64,000 bases of DNA, taken from the NCBI RefSeq assembly GCF_002105155.1, contig NW_019028984.1:930001-994000 (forward strand), written 5' to 3'. Under the pieces are notes generated by a model that was not told where the DNA came from, ran no database searches, and saw only the letters and a list, made by a program, of their open reading frames with translations. This document shows, one piece after another, positions 47,401-59,584 of this stretch; position 1 is the first letter of the stretch, and each line of letters begins with the position of its first letter. The position numbers were made by a program, and so were the translations under genes. Source of the DNA: Lobosporangium transversale (taxonomy: Eukaryota > Mortierellomycota > Mortierellomycetes > Mortierellales > Mortierellaceae).

Positions 47401-47684
47401 GGCTTTCTACGTGCTGCAACCCCAAAGGTAGCTGTGGTGGTGGAAGTAGAAAAGTAGGTTGAGGTGAAGAGTGCTGCAGAAGAAACCATGTGGTGTTTTA
47501 CACGTAATGCTTTTCGCTTCACAGGGATGTTATTACTTGATGCAAGAGTCCGATGGTCAACGCTCGCACGAATCTTTCGCGTTGTTAGTTTGTTACCTTT
47601 TATATTTACAGGGGTATAAAAAAGTGGTTTGTGCGCGGGGATTTGTGTGGGCAGCCACGTGCTCGAAACCAAAGCCTTGGACAT
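44460..47684 (-). CDS. Large Myb/SANT-like domain protein, intronless
   Basis: One uninterrupted 1074-residue frame, unusual among the intron-rich neighbours. A Myb-like helix set lies at about 108-150 (KHDALIIQMINNGHSWADIE, TAFDRYYSVLDPVLKN). A second SANT-like set is at the C-terminus (AEDVFKIWDVRQQVGDNWEY then ISERALGGKHSAQACRAF). Between them are a long charged coiled-coil region (about 270-400: EEERKRIQKIREQTQRR, AEKEEQEWLDAIRLAADKK), a basic patch (KLTQVQKKVRKLVQTKIKQ), an Ala run, and Ser/Asn-rich disordered stretches. It is likely a nuclear, DNA- or chromatin-associated protein. The N-terminus is Ser/Thr-rich and its ATG is the first in frame. Confidence 0.72.
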   Translation of the reverse strand: MSKALVSSTWLPTQIPAHKPLFYTPVNIKGNKLTTRKIRASVDHRTLASSNNIPVKRKALRVKHHMVSSAALFTSTYFSTSTTTATFGVAARRKPRVPLLFQYPSRETKESKHDALIIQMINNGHSWADIEAVAGDTAFDRYYSVLDPVLKNLWTPNAIERLNTVVRDHAAELLEEAASEAIRIGTKAAKAKVKAAALPLLTSTTTDSSPSFSIEDDTNADTNIDTNIEDKLLWWDCIARGVNSTANTCLYIWSTFGDGRPLPEDEVEEERKRIQKIREQTQRRIQIEINTARKLFEREIAARTKAEKEEQEWLDAIRLAADKKEQRKLQAARHAAEIKEKQRLFAAHLVATKKGQEQLPTARITPEKKKGEQLLVAMSDRRKQLMQLSGTEQGTENGNEGKSEGSIDELLKARTRLQTARKSVARLLKQTQAITREDRDADVEAVAKPDARIERHVGSYADMRAILAARAAAATAEMIALQGDKSRQLSAATLIGTIESMKQKEELMAKTVVPLEITGTHHHHSNDGDSRYSANEKNTSRNSSHRKTNRNNSVSDNSINNNGCNDSNTRNKSIKIHSRSSSNSRRSSIPALSLSPGSISPPLSDHSPIVEHQRSSSRINISFRHLLKKKKPLPSSSNIVAAAAAAAATTATTVITGEPKENDKAMSLHSSAQTKKRVGKLTQVQKKVRKLVQTKIKQKQERKQRIEKLIDGVRANKRDLNFNLVMGNENEMESSEEDEKSIDPSNGSEDVEPYKPSSVIPNYEKMAILQEELPAQKRRKRNSHDSSDNFMVDGMSTEAMEKEVTSMSTQLIFNDSIYRASTPSSSSTLSPPPSSVSLTPSMSPVLSNSYCKSSLTDQNQGVGAKYHSSSKSWIEAQRTLSSLSDVDVDKSFGHRHQGPSDECNVAQKQQEQSQQHEYSIDTHTAQTTACLKSESHQIQYRSSHTIILATAAAAATTKFKLVPTPNTSTSSRASDPNPSANLGATNSKSNQNLNPNNVSNRKPNPNSILNIDTNPGPSSNLYLQPQQQPIFTAEDVFKIWDVRQQVGDNWEYISERALGGKHSAQACRAFVMGE

Positions 47685-47876
47685 AAGCTGGAAGCCAGGG
47701 CGACAACTTTTAGATCTGTAACCTTTATTTTAAACTCATCTTCAACCAACCGACCGCACAGGAATGCTTCCTTCATCCATATTAGCTTTGTTTATCCCAC
47801 TTCGTTTGTTTGTTTATTAGTAAAATATCTTAGCTTTCATTAATTCCAGAACCATCTCTTTGATTTGCTGCTACTT

Positions 47877-50485
47877 TTACTGCACTTCCAATACCATCAT
47901 CTCTGCCTTGGCAAGAACGCGCCGTGATACCCGGTGTACGAACTGATAGGTCATATATACGGATTTGAAAAGACCAAAGACCAAAATCATCAGCATAAGG
48001 ACACCTCCAATCCCAGCTTCACGCTGTCGATCAGCACCACGCCCACCTCTCCTTCTACCTCCCCCAAGTCCGAAGCCCCCGATCCGGAATACACCGCCTC
48101 CACCGCCCATCCAGAGCGTCGATAAGAGTAGCTGGAGGAATCCAATGATGCTTACGAAGAAAGAGCCAAATACCATATGTGTCTTATCGATCCTAAAGAC
48201 GGCACGTAAGCTGTCAGGTGTCCTAAAGATGACTACGCTCTCCTTTAGATGAATCAACTCGTCATCATCATAGTCATCACTAGTCATCAGCCAATAAACG
48301 GTAAAAATAATAAAAGCACGAGTTAGTGCAAGTTAATACAATTATTTCTGTATCTTTCAAGACATACAGAATAAAAAATAATAAAAAAATATAAAAATAT
48401 ATACCAAGCCTTCTTTTTAGCAGCATACTTACATGTCAACAGGATAGATAAATTCATGGGGTTCATCCATCATCAAATACAGAAGCAGTTTCATGGCAAA
48501 TCCTGCTGCAAAGACTGCAGTTGCAAATACAATTATTGTCAAGATAAACACTGTTAAAGGGTGCGCCAGATACCGTGCAAAGCTCGTCCGCCTAAATGAA
48601 AACGAATATTTGCAGGTATCGCATTTGTAGTGGCTTTCACGCTTGGGACTTCTTGCACGCCATGCATTCAGGCTTAAATAAAAAAAAAAAAAAAAAAAAA
48701 AAAAGCAGTTATTTACCATAGAAAAATAACAAGAGATATTATGCTTTCTTGGATCCCTTCTTTAGCTTCCTCTTTGTGTAAAGCTTACCATTCCACATGC
48801 ACATATTTCATTGAGCCCTTACAGAGACATGGCGAGATTAGCCGTCCAAGCGTATCTTCTTCATCCGCTCCTCCAAGGCAGATCCTACACTGCCGCTCCT
48901 CCATTGGGGGGTTATTCGCTGCTGTGGCAGCAGAGGGGCTCGTTGATTGAGCAGCACTATATTGAGGTATTTCTGCATCGAGTCCAACATTAAAAGCTCC
49001 AGGCATTCTGGGTCCGGTAGTGGTAGGAAATGATCCATGAACATTGTCGTAGTCTCTTCTTTCATTTCCTCTTCTTCTGTTACGTAACCCGGGACGTTGA
49101 TCATCACTTGTTTGCTCTCCTCCACTACTGCTCTCCGCATCCTCGACAGTAGTTCTATACATGGCGCGCTTGACTGTTATAGACGGAGATACGTACGTCT
49201 GAGGCTCAGGTAGCGACGAATCAGTAGCCTTATTTGCTGCTGTTGACCCTAATAATTCTTGCGCTTGTGGCTGTGGCTGCGGCTGCTGAGCCGATTGTGA
49301 CAGTCTCTTGTCTATTTCAGCCATTGCATCCGTACCAGCTGGAACAATCGTGTCTGTTGACCCAGAAGTGTGGCCCACATTTGTATTTACAGCACTCAAA
49401 GCCGAGAGTACTGGTTCTAGCTGAAGAGAGGCTTTATCTTCTTCACCTTTTTCATAGTCATTGACCGGCATGGCTACTGCTTCAGACGATGCAGAGTTAG
49501 GTGTTTCATTGTTGGAGGATCGTGTGGATCCAAAATCATTCCCTGATAACGCCGAGAAATCCTCTCCATGGTCGCTTCCAACTTGTACAAAATCGGACAA
49601 TGAGGGACTAGTGACCGCAATTTCATCATCATTTTTTTGTTCATGAACCTCGTCCTGGTCCTGGTTTTGATTCTGACTCTGGCTCTGATTCTGACCATTT
49701 TGATCTTGTGACAGTTGGCTAGCACTGATGGATGGGCTACAAGAAGGGAATGTTTGAAATCCAAACCCGGTGACACCAGAAAGTGAGTTTTTTCTGCTCT
49801 GTTCAGCAGAGGCATCGTGGTGAAGCAAGGAGTATTCGGAATCAGTCGAAGATGACGATGAAGGGCTAGGAATACTATTTCCTATCTGTTCTTGAGGTGT
49901 GGATGATTCCGCGGTCGAGACCATCAAAGAGGACGGTATACTTGTAGTAGTTGAGCTTGCTGTAGTTAAGGTTGTTGACCTTCCAGAGACAATATGGTTA
50001 TCTTCCGCTATGGATGTAGGAGCTGCAGGAACTGTATCCACTTCAAAGTCCGATAATAATGACATCGTGGATGGAGACGGTGCCGACGAAATAGAAGTTA
50101 GAACGTGAGCTTGGCTGATATAACTGTCATTGGCTGAGAGGAGTAATGATACTTCCTGATTGTTAATGCTTTCATCGCTGCCATTATTGTTATCGCTGTT
50201 GTGGACTTTGCTCAGGTCTGGTGAATGCGTTGTGTCCGAAGCAGCAGTAGTGACGTGGATATGAGTGTGAACACTATTTTCCTTATTCTGGTTAAAAGAA
50301 CGATGAGATGCATCAGGATTGTTCATGTCGAGCCAGTCTTCATCCACCAACTCATCGTAGTCATGGTCAAGCAATGAAGTCTCATGAGTGGGGGCAACAC
50401 CTGCGTCAGTACTTTCAGCAGCGTTAGTGATAGTGTGAGGGGTTGTTGGGGTGGTCTGAACCCTGATAATGGGTGTATCTGCCAT
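47877..50485 (-). CDS. RING-CH (MARCH-type) membrane E3 ubiquitin ligase
   Basis: Three exons (50485-48789, 48672-48433, 48279-47877) give about 779 residues. A 500-residue Ser/Thr/Gln-rich N-terminal region precedes a C4HC3 RING-CH finger: RQCRICLGGADEEDT, PCLCKGSMKYVHVEC, YKCDTCKYSF. The Cys after HVE is encoded by a codon split by intron 1 (TG|C), so the finger is complete only after splicing. Hydrophobic segments follow (HPLTVFILTIIVFATAVFAA, FGSFFVSIIGFLQLLLSTLW, GVLMLMILVFGLFKSVYMTY), making a multi-span protein with the finger in the cytosol. The architecture resembles MARCH-family ligases that ubiquitinate membrane proteins in the secretory pathway. A Gly/Arg-rich loop (GGGGGVFRIGG, RRRGGRG) lies between later spans. 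Intron 1 has a T run on the coding strand. Confidence 0.88.
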
Positions 50486-50903
50486 GTTGGCCAACTGGAT
50501 GACTGGATAATAAAGGTGAGGAAAGTAAAAGAAGACAAGATAGTAAGTAGTTGGAAAAAGTTTATGGATAGGCGTAAAATATTGTAAGTGATAAAGAAAA
50601 AAAAAAAAAAAAAAAAAACAAATGCGCAGAGACTGTATGACAGCACCGTCCAACGTGTACCCCCATCCGATCAAAATGTGTAATTATGCTATGCTTGCAT
50701 GAGGGGTTTCTTGTCTGCAGATTGAGTTGAGCGACATTTGTTTCCCACTGCTCTGTTGCACCAAAAATGTGTTGGCTTTTTTTATTATAATTATTGACAA
50801 CATAATATATATGATACATGATACATGCTAGGATATGCAAAAAAAAAAAAAATAAAAAAAAATAAAAATAAAAATAAAAATAAATGTATGGTTCCTGTCT
50901 TGA
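50486..50903. other. Intergenic, RING-CH promoter and RPF1 3' flank
   Basis: 418 bp, AT-rich, with a run of A (50598-50618) and AAAAAT-type repeats (50838-50884) near the RPF1 3' end. No gene is seen. Confidence 0.5.
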
Positions 50904-52348
50904 TCACAAGAAGAACCGGCGGCGACTCGTCTCCATCTCGGGTTTGAACATCCATTCATATTCGCCCTTTCGGTCAAATGTACCCTTCTGCAACCACTTT
51001 AACTTCAGCGTAAACCGAGGGCCGAGTTCCTGAAGATTAACACGCTTGGCGTTCTTGAACATATAGCTAAGTTTGGAAAGAGAAAGAAACAGGCAACATC
51101 CACACACACATTCACACATAAAAATAATAGTCAGTGGCAATTTTTTTTTTTTTTTTTTTTTTTTGATTGGTTGGTTCGTTACTCTATTCCTCTTACCGAT
51201 GTCTCCTGAAGAAAATGAAATCGCGCTGATTATGAAGAGTAGCGACTTGTCGACCTTGGAACTCCGGTACATGGGGGAAAAGAGCTGTAAACATTCTTCC
51301 AATAGTGTGACCTAGACGTGTATTGAAATTATTGAGGATCAACTCTGGTTTATGCGAGGATGTACGTCCATGACCTTCAATTTCCTTGCTAAGGGAAATG
51401 GAGCTCAACTTGAAGTGCGCGGTTGGTCCATTAGGTAAGTGAATCAATGTAAGAGCATCTAGTGAAAATGTAAATGGACAAATCAATCCATCAGGGCATG
51501 AGTTTCTGTATCCTCTCGTATTTTAACACGATGATCCATGGGCATGCTAAAACTCTTCAGCTTACTAGGCTCTTTCCTGTCCTCATTAATGACCATAATA
51601 TCCGTAAAATCCCGATTCTTTGAAAACTCAACAATGTGTCTCATCTCAAATTGTGGTTTGCGTTTTACGAAGTGGCTATTAGGGAAGATGTCAACGAGTT
51701 CGGTCGCAAATTCATAGACAGCCTAAATAAAGAATTAAAATAACGAAATAAAAAAAAAAGAAAAGCAAAAAAGAGATAACAGTAAGGAAGTAGACGAGAA
51801 TTATGGAGATCAATACACAATAAATTGAAGGCTGAAGTAAATGCTGCCATATGAATATTCCTTACAGAACTCGGTCCTTTACTAGTGGTGATCAGGATTT
51901 TGGGAGCGACCCCGCTCTGGAAGTATTGTGAAAATTCATCTGTTGCCTCATCAGCAGCCACTTCCTCATCATCTCCGACAATGGTCTCATCAAATTCTCG
52001 GGTATTCTCCAATGTATTTGGGACATTCTCCACCAGCCGTTTCTTGTTATAAAAAAAAGATATCCAATTGATAAGTTAAAGCTGCTTTCTAGTCCGTAGA
52101 TCATGAGTCTTAAATTGGAATCATATTGGAAGAGAGACCCCAATTGGCACTAAATATGAATCAGTAGGGTATTCTACTAATTTTTTTTTTTTTTTTTTTG
52201 TTTTTACCTCCTTTTTCTCTGGATTTGATGCCTCCTCTTTCTGAAGTGCTGTACGACGGTCTCTCTTCTCCTTAGCCTTAGCGGATTTCTGCTTTTGATA
52301 GAGCTCTTCTCTTTTGAGCTTGTTCTTGATAGTATTGATTTCGACCAT
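50904..52348 (-). CDS. RPF1: Ribosome production factor RPF1 (Brix domain)
   Basis: Five exons (52348-52208, 52042-51866, 51722-51566, 51458-51197, 51066-50904) give 299 residues, close to yeast Rpf1. Brix-family proteins bind pre-rRNA; RPF1 acts in 60S subunit assembly in the nucleolus. A Lys/Arg-rich N-terminus ([20 protein letters not shown]) is followed by an acidic linker. The Brix domain includes [99 protein letters not shown] and [20 protein letters not shown]. Introns 1 and 4 contain A runs on the coding strand. It is divergent from SMC1 across 328 bp. Confidence 0.93.
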
Positions 52349-52676
52349 GGCGCGCAATGTGAGGGATGAACAAGAGATAATGGTCAAAAAAAAAAGTAGT
52401 AATGGTAAACAAGTGCAGCAGTCACTTGTATGCTATATTACCCTTAATTAGCTGCCATATTAGGGAAAACTGACGCGCCTCTAGTCAAAACACAAAAGAA
52501 CGCGTTTGTATTTGTTTTTTTTTTTTTTGCGATATTAGTTTTTTGCCACCACTTTTTTATTCCTCTGCACCCCGCAAAGGGATCAAAGAGTTCTTTCATA
52601 TTTTTTGACAACCTCCAGTTGCATTGCATACATCCCATCTCATATCCTTACTCTTGATCTCCATTACTTTGGGACA
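52349..52676. promoter_or_regulatory. Divergent promoter RPF1/SMC1
   Basis: 328 bp between the RPF1 ATG (52348) and the SMC1 ATG (52677). A T run lies at about 52516-52528. The space is short enough that some elements are probably shared. No specific binding site was recognised. Confidence 0.5.
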
Positions 52677-55600
52677 ATGGGACGATTGCACCGCATCGAG
52701 CTTGAGAACTTCAAGTCATATAAGGGTCATCAAACCATCGGGCCTTTCCATGACTTTACATGTGTCATTGGACCGAATGGTGCAGGTACTTAAAAATATA
52801 CAGCTCAAATCCTTTAACAGATCTAGCTATTACTTTTTTTTTTGTCTCTCTTCCCTTGCGTGGATAAATCCCTAATTGTACCTGCCGGAATTTTCCAACA
52901 ATGACATTCTCTTAGGTTTATGAAGAAATTGTTTGCCTACCAAATATCTTACTTATCTTTACTATCCCTTCATTTCAACTTCTTAGGCAAATCCAACTTA
53001 ATGGACGCCATCTCCTTTGTCCTTGGTGTCAAGTCCTCACAGCTTCGTTCTAGTCAACTTCGGGAACTTATCTACCGCGATCGTGCAGAGGATCAGGAGC
53101 AGTCACAGCGCAGTGGAACGAGCAAACCATCTCGTCAGGGCGGCAACAATGGTTCGGATCCCAGAAAGACTTGGGTTATGGCTGTTTACCAAAAGGATGA
53201 TGGAAATGAAATCCATTTTACCAGGAGGTATGCGCGCTATAAAGAAGTACGAGTGCTTGCTTTGTTTATTTATACCTTATCCTTGGTAGATTTACTGATT
53301 CTTTCTCTCACTCATTATCTAACTTTATGTATTTTTTTTTTTTCGCTTCTGATGCAGTGTTAATATGGCTGGAGTGAGTGAATACAAGATAAACGGAAAA
53401 GCGATGATATATGCCGACTATGATAAAGCCTTACAAAAAATAAATATTCTTGTAAAAGCAAGAAATTTTTTGGTCTTCCAGGTAAACAGCATGAGATACC
53501 GACTAACATCTATATGCAGTGGAGTTTACCTGAAAGTCGCCAGTCTGGTCTGATCTGTAATATTATCTTATCATTGGAACGCCATTATTCTAGGGTGATG
53601 TAGAGGCGATAGCGTCACAATCACCAAAGGACCTTACTAAGCTGATTGAACAGATCAGTGGGTCTTTGGAGCTCAAACAAGAATACGATCGACTTTTGGA
53701 AGAACAAGAGCGTGCTGTGGAAAACTCTACTTTCAACTTTCATAGAAAGAAGGGCATTAATGCCGAGATTAAACAATATCAAGAACAGATGGCTGAAGTT
53801 GAACGGTTTGAGAATTTGCAGGAAGAAAAAGTATGCTATAACAACACACGTTTTTTTTTTTTTTTTTTTTTTTTTGCACCGATCTGCAGTCTCAAGTTAA
53901 CCTCAAAGTACTTACACAGATAATGTGCTGAAAATGTAGGCAAATCTTTTGGTCAATTATCTGGTTTGGAAATTGTTCCATATTGAACATAATATCATGA
54001 CAACCGAGAAAGAAATCATGGCAAAGGATGAGGCACTCAAATCGACCCAGACAGAGCTGGTAACGCAATATTGTGTTTACTCACATTACTGCAAAAGAGA
54101 AAACCAAATCAAGAGACATTGCTCATTTTGAAATTCTTCCTATTATATCTACAGGAGAGACAGGAGGAATTACTGAAAAAGGCAAAGAAAGAACAAGCTT
54201 TAGCACAGCGAGAAGCCTATCGAAAAGAACGTTCTATTGCTAAACGTGAAAAGGCTCTTAGCGATCTCGTATGTTAAATATCGATAATTCTTGCCTTCTT
54301 ACAAACTTATTCTTACAGCATAATGGGATTTAATCTTAACAAGCTTCTGTTTTTTGAAATAGCATCCAGAGGCTTTAAGTTTAGACGAAAAGATTGCTCA
54401 CGTGTCAAAAAAGATTAAGTCAATCAAATCCAACGGAATCACTGTCAAAGAAACATATACTTCACAGCAACGAGGCGTTACTCAACTCGAAGCAGAGTTG
54501 GCTAAAATTGAGAAGGCTGCAACTAAATTTGAGCAGGAGGCAAAAGCACAAGAGGAGTCTCGTGGTGTAGTTCTCAGTCAAGAGGATATTGAGTTCTATA
54601 ACTCTAAGTATGCTTCCATGTTTAATGTATTGCGGAATCATTACTTTTTACGAAGAAAGAAAAAAAAGGAAAGGAACTAATCGTATGGTTTTTCTTTCAT
54701 GGTTATAGAAAAGAGGAAGTCGCTTTGCGAACTATCACTCAGACTCAGCAGGTAGCTCAGCTCAAGAGAAATATCAAGACTACCCTTGAGGAAAATAGTC
54801 GCCTACAGGAGACGGTTACTGAGCTGAGGGTCAAGAAAGATCGATTAAAAGAGCAAGAGACAGGTCTTGCTGATCACCAAAAGAAAGTTGAGTCACACAT
54901 TGCACAAGTTCTGCAGGATCAGGCTAAAGTGCAGCAAGACCTATCCAACATAAACAACGAACGAATTAGGATCGAAAAGACAGAACTGGAGCTGAATGAG
55001 AAGTTGACCATCACCCTCAACCAATTGATGGAAGCCAAGCTGGATCAACGTGAATCCGAGAAAGAACAGCGCTTGAAAGAGACATTGAGCTCATTAAAAC
55101 GCATCTTCCCAGGCGTTCATGGCCGTGTCAGCGATCTTTGCAAGCCTACTCAAAGAAAATATGATGCGGCCATTTCCGTAATCGTGGGTCGCCACATGGA
55201 TGCCATTGTCGTTGATCGAGAAAAGACAGCCATTGACTGCATTCAGTTCCTGAGAGAACAACGCTCAGGCTATGCAACATTCTTACCCCTGGACACGCTT
55301 GTAGTCAAGCCAATTAATGATCGATTAAGAACTCTGGCTAAGGGTGCTCGACTTGCGATTGATGTTGTACAATATGATGAGGCTTTAGAACGCGCGATTC
55401 AGTACGTATGTGGCAATGATTTGGTATGCGATACTATGGAAGTGGCGAAATATGTGTGTTATGACTTGGGTCAGCAAGTCAAGGCTGTATCACTTGATGG
55501 AACTGTCTTCCATAAGAGTGGATTGATTACCGGAGGTCAAAGTGGAATCAGTTCAGGTGCACGCCGTTGGGAAGAAAGGGTCGTGGAGGATCTGAAGAGA

Positions 55601-57514
55601 CGAAGAGACACCATGCTCGCGCAATTGAATGAGCTGTCCAGGACAAAAAAGAAAGGTGTACCTGAAGAAGAACTGAGAAGTGAACTGGCTGGTATCGAAA
55701 GCAAGCTTTCGTTCGCACGTGAAGATTTGAGCGCTACCAAGAGGAAAATCAATGGCATTCGCGAAGAGATCAAGGTTATTGATGCAGAATTGGCAGAGAA
55801 AGGTCCCAAAGCTGAGCAATCGTCCCAAGAACTAGATCAGCACAAGACGAGGATTTCTAGTATTGAGGCTATCATTCATCAAATCGAGGATGAGATTTTT
55901 GCATCACTTTGTCGCAAGGTTGGAGTATCCAATATTCGCGAGTACGAGGAGCGTAGGCTGAAGCGCTCTCAGGAACTTGCCGAAAGAAGGGCTCAATTTG
56001 AGACGCTACTATCTAAGCTACGCAATCAGCTCTTGTTTGTGACCACTCAGTTAAACGAGACGAAGGAGCGACTTACCCGTTTAGAAACTTTGATGACCAC
56101 GGAAACATCCTCGTTGGATAGCTATGAAGGACAACGCGATGAAATTCTCTCTAAACAAACTGCCATTCAGCAAGAGATCGAGGCACTAAAGCAAGATATG
56201 GAAGGTGCACAGGAGGCATTCCAGACTTGCTCAAACCAAGTGAATGAATATAAAAAACAAGTTAGCCGTGTGAACAAACAGGTGGATTCGTTGATGAAGG
56301 ATATTGGAGCCAAGGTAATGATAGAAATACAATACAAAAACTTTTATGTTAAGGACATCTAGTATTAGTGTTGAACATGATATACTAATCATAGACTCGT
56401 AATGATTGGACGGATGTAGGAATCACTGGTGGAAAAACTAGACTCCGAACGCTCTTCGATCTTCAGGCGATGCAAGCTTGAGCAAATTGAACTTCCGATG
56501 GAGAGGGGTTCGCTAGATGATGTCAATTTAGATGACGTGGATGTTTTTCGTCCACCAACATCCAGTGAAAATGACATGGATATTGACACAGAAGGAGGTG
56601 TATCAGGGCGTTCCTCTTTGAGCTACCGAAGTCACGAATGGAAGATCACAGTAGACTTTTCAGATCTTGATGACGACCAGAAACAAGTACTTCCAAGCTC
56701 CAATGCGGCCCTATCTTCAAGCCAAGCCTCGGGTACAGCTGGACTTGATATCCATCGTCTATCACTAACCCAGTCGCAAAACGGTGGATCGTCATCTCAG
56801 CCCGACCACACTGAAGTCAAAACGATGGAGCAACTGGAGAATGAGTTTTTAGATCGTCTTCGACAACTCTCAGAAGAAATCGAGCGACTGGCGCCTAATA
56901 TGAAAGCAATTGAGCGTCTAGAGGGAGTGGAAGCAAGGTTGAAGCAAACAGATAAAGAATTTAATGCTGCACGAAAGAGTGCGAGATCAATCAAGGAAGC
57001 TTTTAATAGTGTCAAGCAGGAGCGTTACGATCGGTTTAACAGCGCATTTCAGCATATTTCACAGAAGATTGACGAGGTCTACAAGTCTTTGACACAATCG
57101 ACTACATTTCCCTTGGGAGGCACTGCCTATCTATCTTTGGAGGACACAGAGGAACCATATCTGAGTGGGATTAGGTACCATGCGATGCCTCCACTGAAGA
57201 GATTCCGCGATATGGATCAACTCTCGGGAGGCGAAAAGACCATGGCAGCCCTTGCGCTGTTATTTGCGATCCACTCATACCGCCCATCACCGTTCTTTGT
57301 GCTAGATGAGGTGGATGCAGCGTTGGACAACCTGAACGTAGCTAGGATTGGACATTATCTACAGGAACATGCTTCAGCACAACTGCAATTCATTGTCATT
57401 TCACTCAAGAGCTCGCTCTACGAGCGTGGACAAGGACTGGTAGGGATCTACCGTGATCAAGAGGTCAACAGCAGTAAGACTCTGACATTGGCCCTGGACC
57501 AGTTTTATGAGTAG
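52677..57514 (+). CDS. SMC1: Cohesin ATPase subunit SMC1
   Basis: Nine exons (52677-52785, 52987-53227, 53358-53481, 53594-53830, 53940-54059, 54155-54268, 54363-54607, 54709-56314, 56420-57514) give about 1296 residues, slightly longer than typical SMC1. With SMC3 it forms the cohesin ring that holds sister chromatids together. The Walker A GPNGAGKSN lies at about residues 32-40 and is cut by intron 1 inside the last Gly. Early SMC1 signatures are [19 protein letters not shown] and [15 protein letters not shown]. Coiled coils flank the hinge ([48 protein letters not shown]). The C-terminal head has the signature [20 protein letters not shown] and Walker [16 protein letters not shown]. An acidic Ser-rich insert (about 935-1035) in the distal coil may explain the extra length. 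Intron 4 carries a T run. Confidence 0.97.
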
Positions 57515-57730
57515 AAAACCCATAGAGGTAGCCTTTGTATTTGATAAATGTCATGGTTTAGTGGCGATAAAACATGCAACTGTTCATTGAAACATGCAAC
57601 ACAAGATGAGATACACATGAAAAGGTCTAAATCCAGAATATGTTGAAAACTTTTATCATGCGTTTTTCTTTTTTCTTTTTTCTTATTAGAAAAATTAAAA
57701 CGTAAAAGATTCTTCTCGTCTTTAGCTATA

Positions 57731-59551
57731 TTACATAAACTTCTTCTCATTGATTGACATCTTTTTCTTATACCAAGTGTAGACTGATACAGCCATGATC
57801 TGGATCAAGATCAAAAATACAACATATGAGATCCATGAGGTCGATTTCACCAATCTATGCTGGGTCAAACGGTGCTGGGATGCTTGTCTCGAATCCATAT
57901 CCTCCATCTTGGAATTCAAGGTGCGGATCTCTTCCTTGACAAGTCTGACGATATCGGGTGCTTTGTTAGAATCTTGTTTCTTAATATGTTCCACAAGTCC
58001 CTGCACAACTTTCTCCATTGCATGCAACGATGCCACCAATGAGTTGATCTTGGTATTAATCTCATCAATGCTCTGAGAAGTCGACTCTAGTGGCTGCACT
58101 GGTGCTCCCAATGACTCTAGCTTGTTATGGATCGTGTTAAGAGATTCGATAATGCGGTGTTGGGTATCTCCTACAGTTTGGGCGATTTGCTCCTAATATG
58201 TATGTGTAAAAGATGATTCGTCGGTAAGCATTCAGTGAAAAGTTATTAAAGCACATAAGTATATATAAATGTATAAAAATCTTAGACAGACTTACTGCTG
58301 TGAGTGTGTTGGCTCCATCACTGTCCTCTCGCAGCCTTGCTTCCTGTTGCTCCACGATCTTTTGAACCTCTTCAAATGTCTCTTTATCCTTCTCGTCAAT
58401 CTTCACCTTTCTGCCTTTTTTGATCATTTCTTCTTCATGAGGTCTCATTGGCGCCTAAGTTGAAGGAAAGTTGCATGTAAGCAAACAATCAGTTTAAAAG
58501 TTTTTTTTATCCAAAAAAAAAAAAAAAAAAAAAAAAACTATACCTTCTCTTTTGGCGGAGGATTGACTTCATAAACCTCAAATGTGTACAAATCATGGTC
58601 ATCCGCTGTCCCAACTAATGCACCTTGAGCCTAATTTAGTTATATTAATGTTGATATTGTTAAATATGGAAAACCGCTATCAACTTTATCGATAGATACC
58701 GTATCTATTAAAACATGGGTTCACTGTATTGCAAATGACATTTACCGAGACACCAAAGTAGTATCCAGTAGGTAGGTCCACGTTTTTCTGCTCGAAACAA
58801 TTCACCATTTTTCTGCCTTTGGAGTGTGTATCTGCAGACACCTTTAACGTTCCACCGATAAAAGAGACTCGGACAACAACAGGCGAAGGTGAGTTTTTGT
58901 AATCACGCAGACAACCCCCAAAATTGTTCGTGTTAGCTGTAGGGTTCGACGGAAAGGTCTTGGTACCATCGTTCATAATTCCATAAATGACCGAATTACT
59001 TCTCTAGAACATTGAAAAAAAAAAAAAAAAAAAAAAAAACCTCTGTCATATGTTGGACTAGGCAGTTCTCACTTCCCCTTTTTTATTATTTCAATTGCTC
59101 CTTTTGTTTGCCTCCCCCTCCTGTAAAACGTCTTTTTAAATTCCTGACAAACAAAAAAACAAAAACAAATAAGGAGAGAAAAACCTATTACAATCACGCA
59201 CCTGATTGGCCGGATCACTTGTATCCATGAAAACTCCCAGCCCCTTCCACTGGTCCTTACTGCCAAAGACTGGACCTTCAATCGCGTGCTCTTGTGTATA
59301 CCAGAATGCAAGACCTCTACCACCGATATGGCTCTGCCCAAAGGCTTTGAACGAAAACTCGACTTCCCATTCTTTATATTCGTTTGGCTTTGATCGCCAT
59401 GCGGATCCTTTTAGTCCAGGAACTGATGGGTTAAGTCGGATAAAATCGGTCGCGACAAATGAGTCTACAAGTCCCCAAAAAAGAAAAAAAAATGTCTACA
59501 TGAATCATACTGTTCGTTCTTCCAAGATAAACAGTAATTCGTTTATGAAGC

Positions 59552-59584
<33 letters not shown>

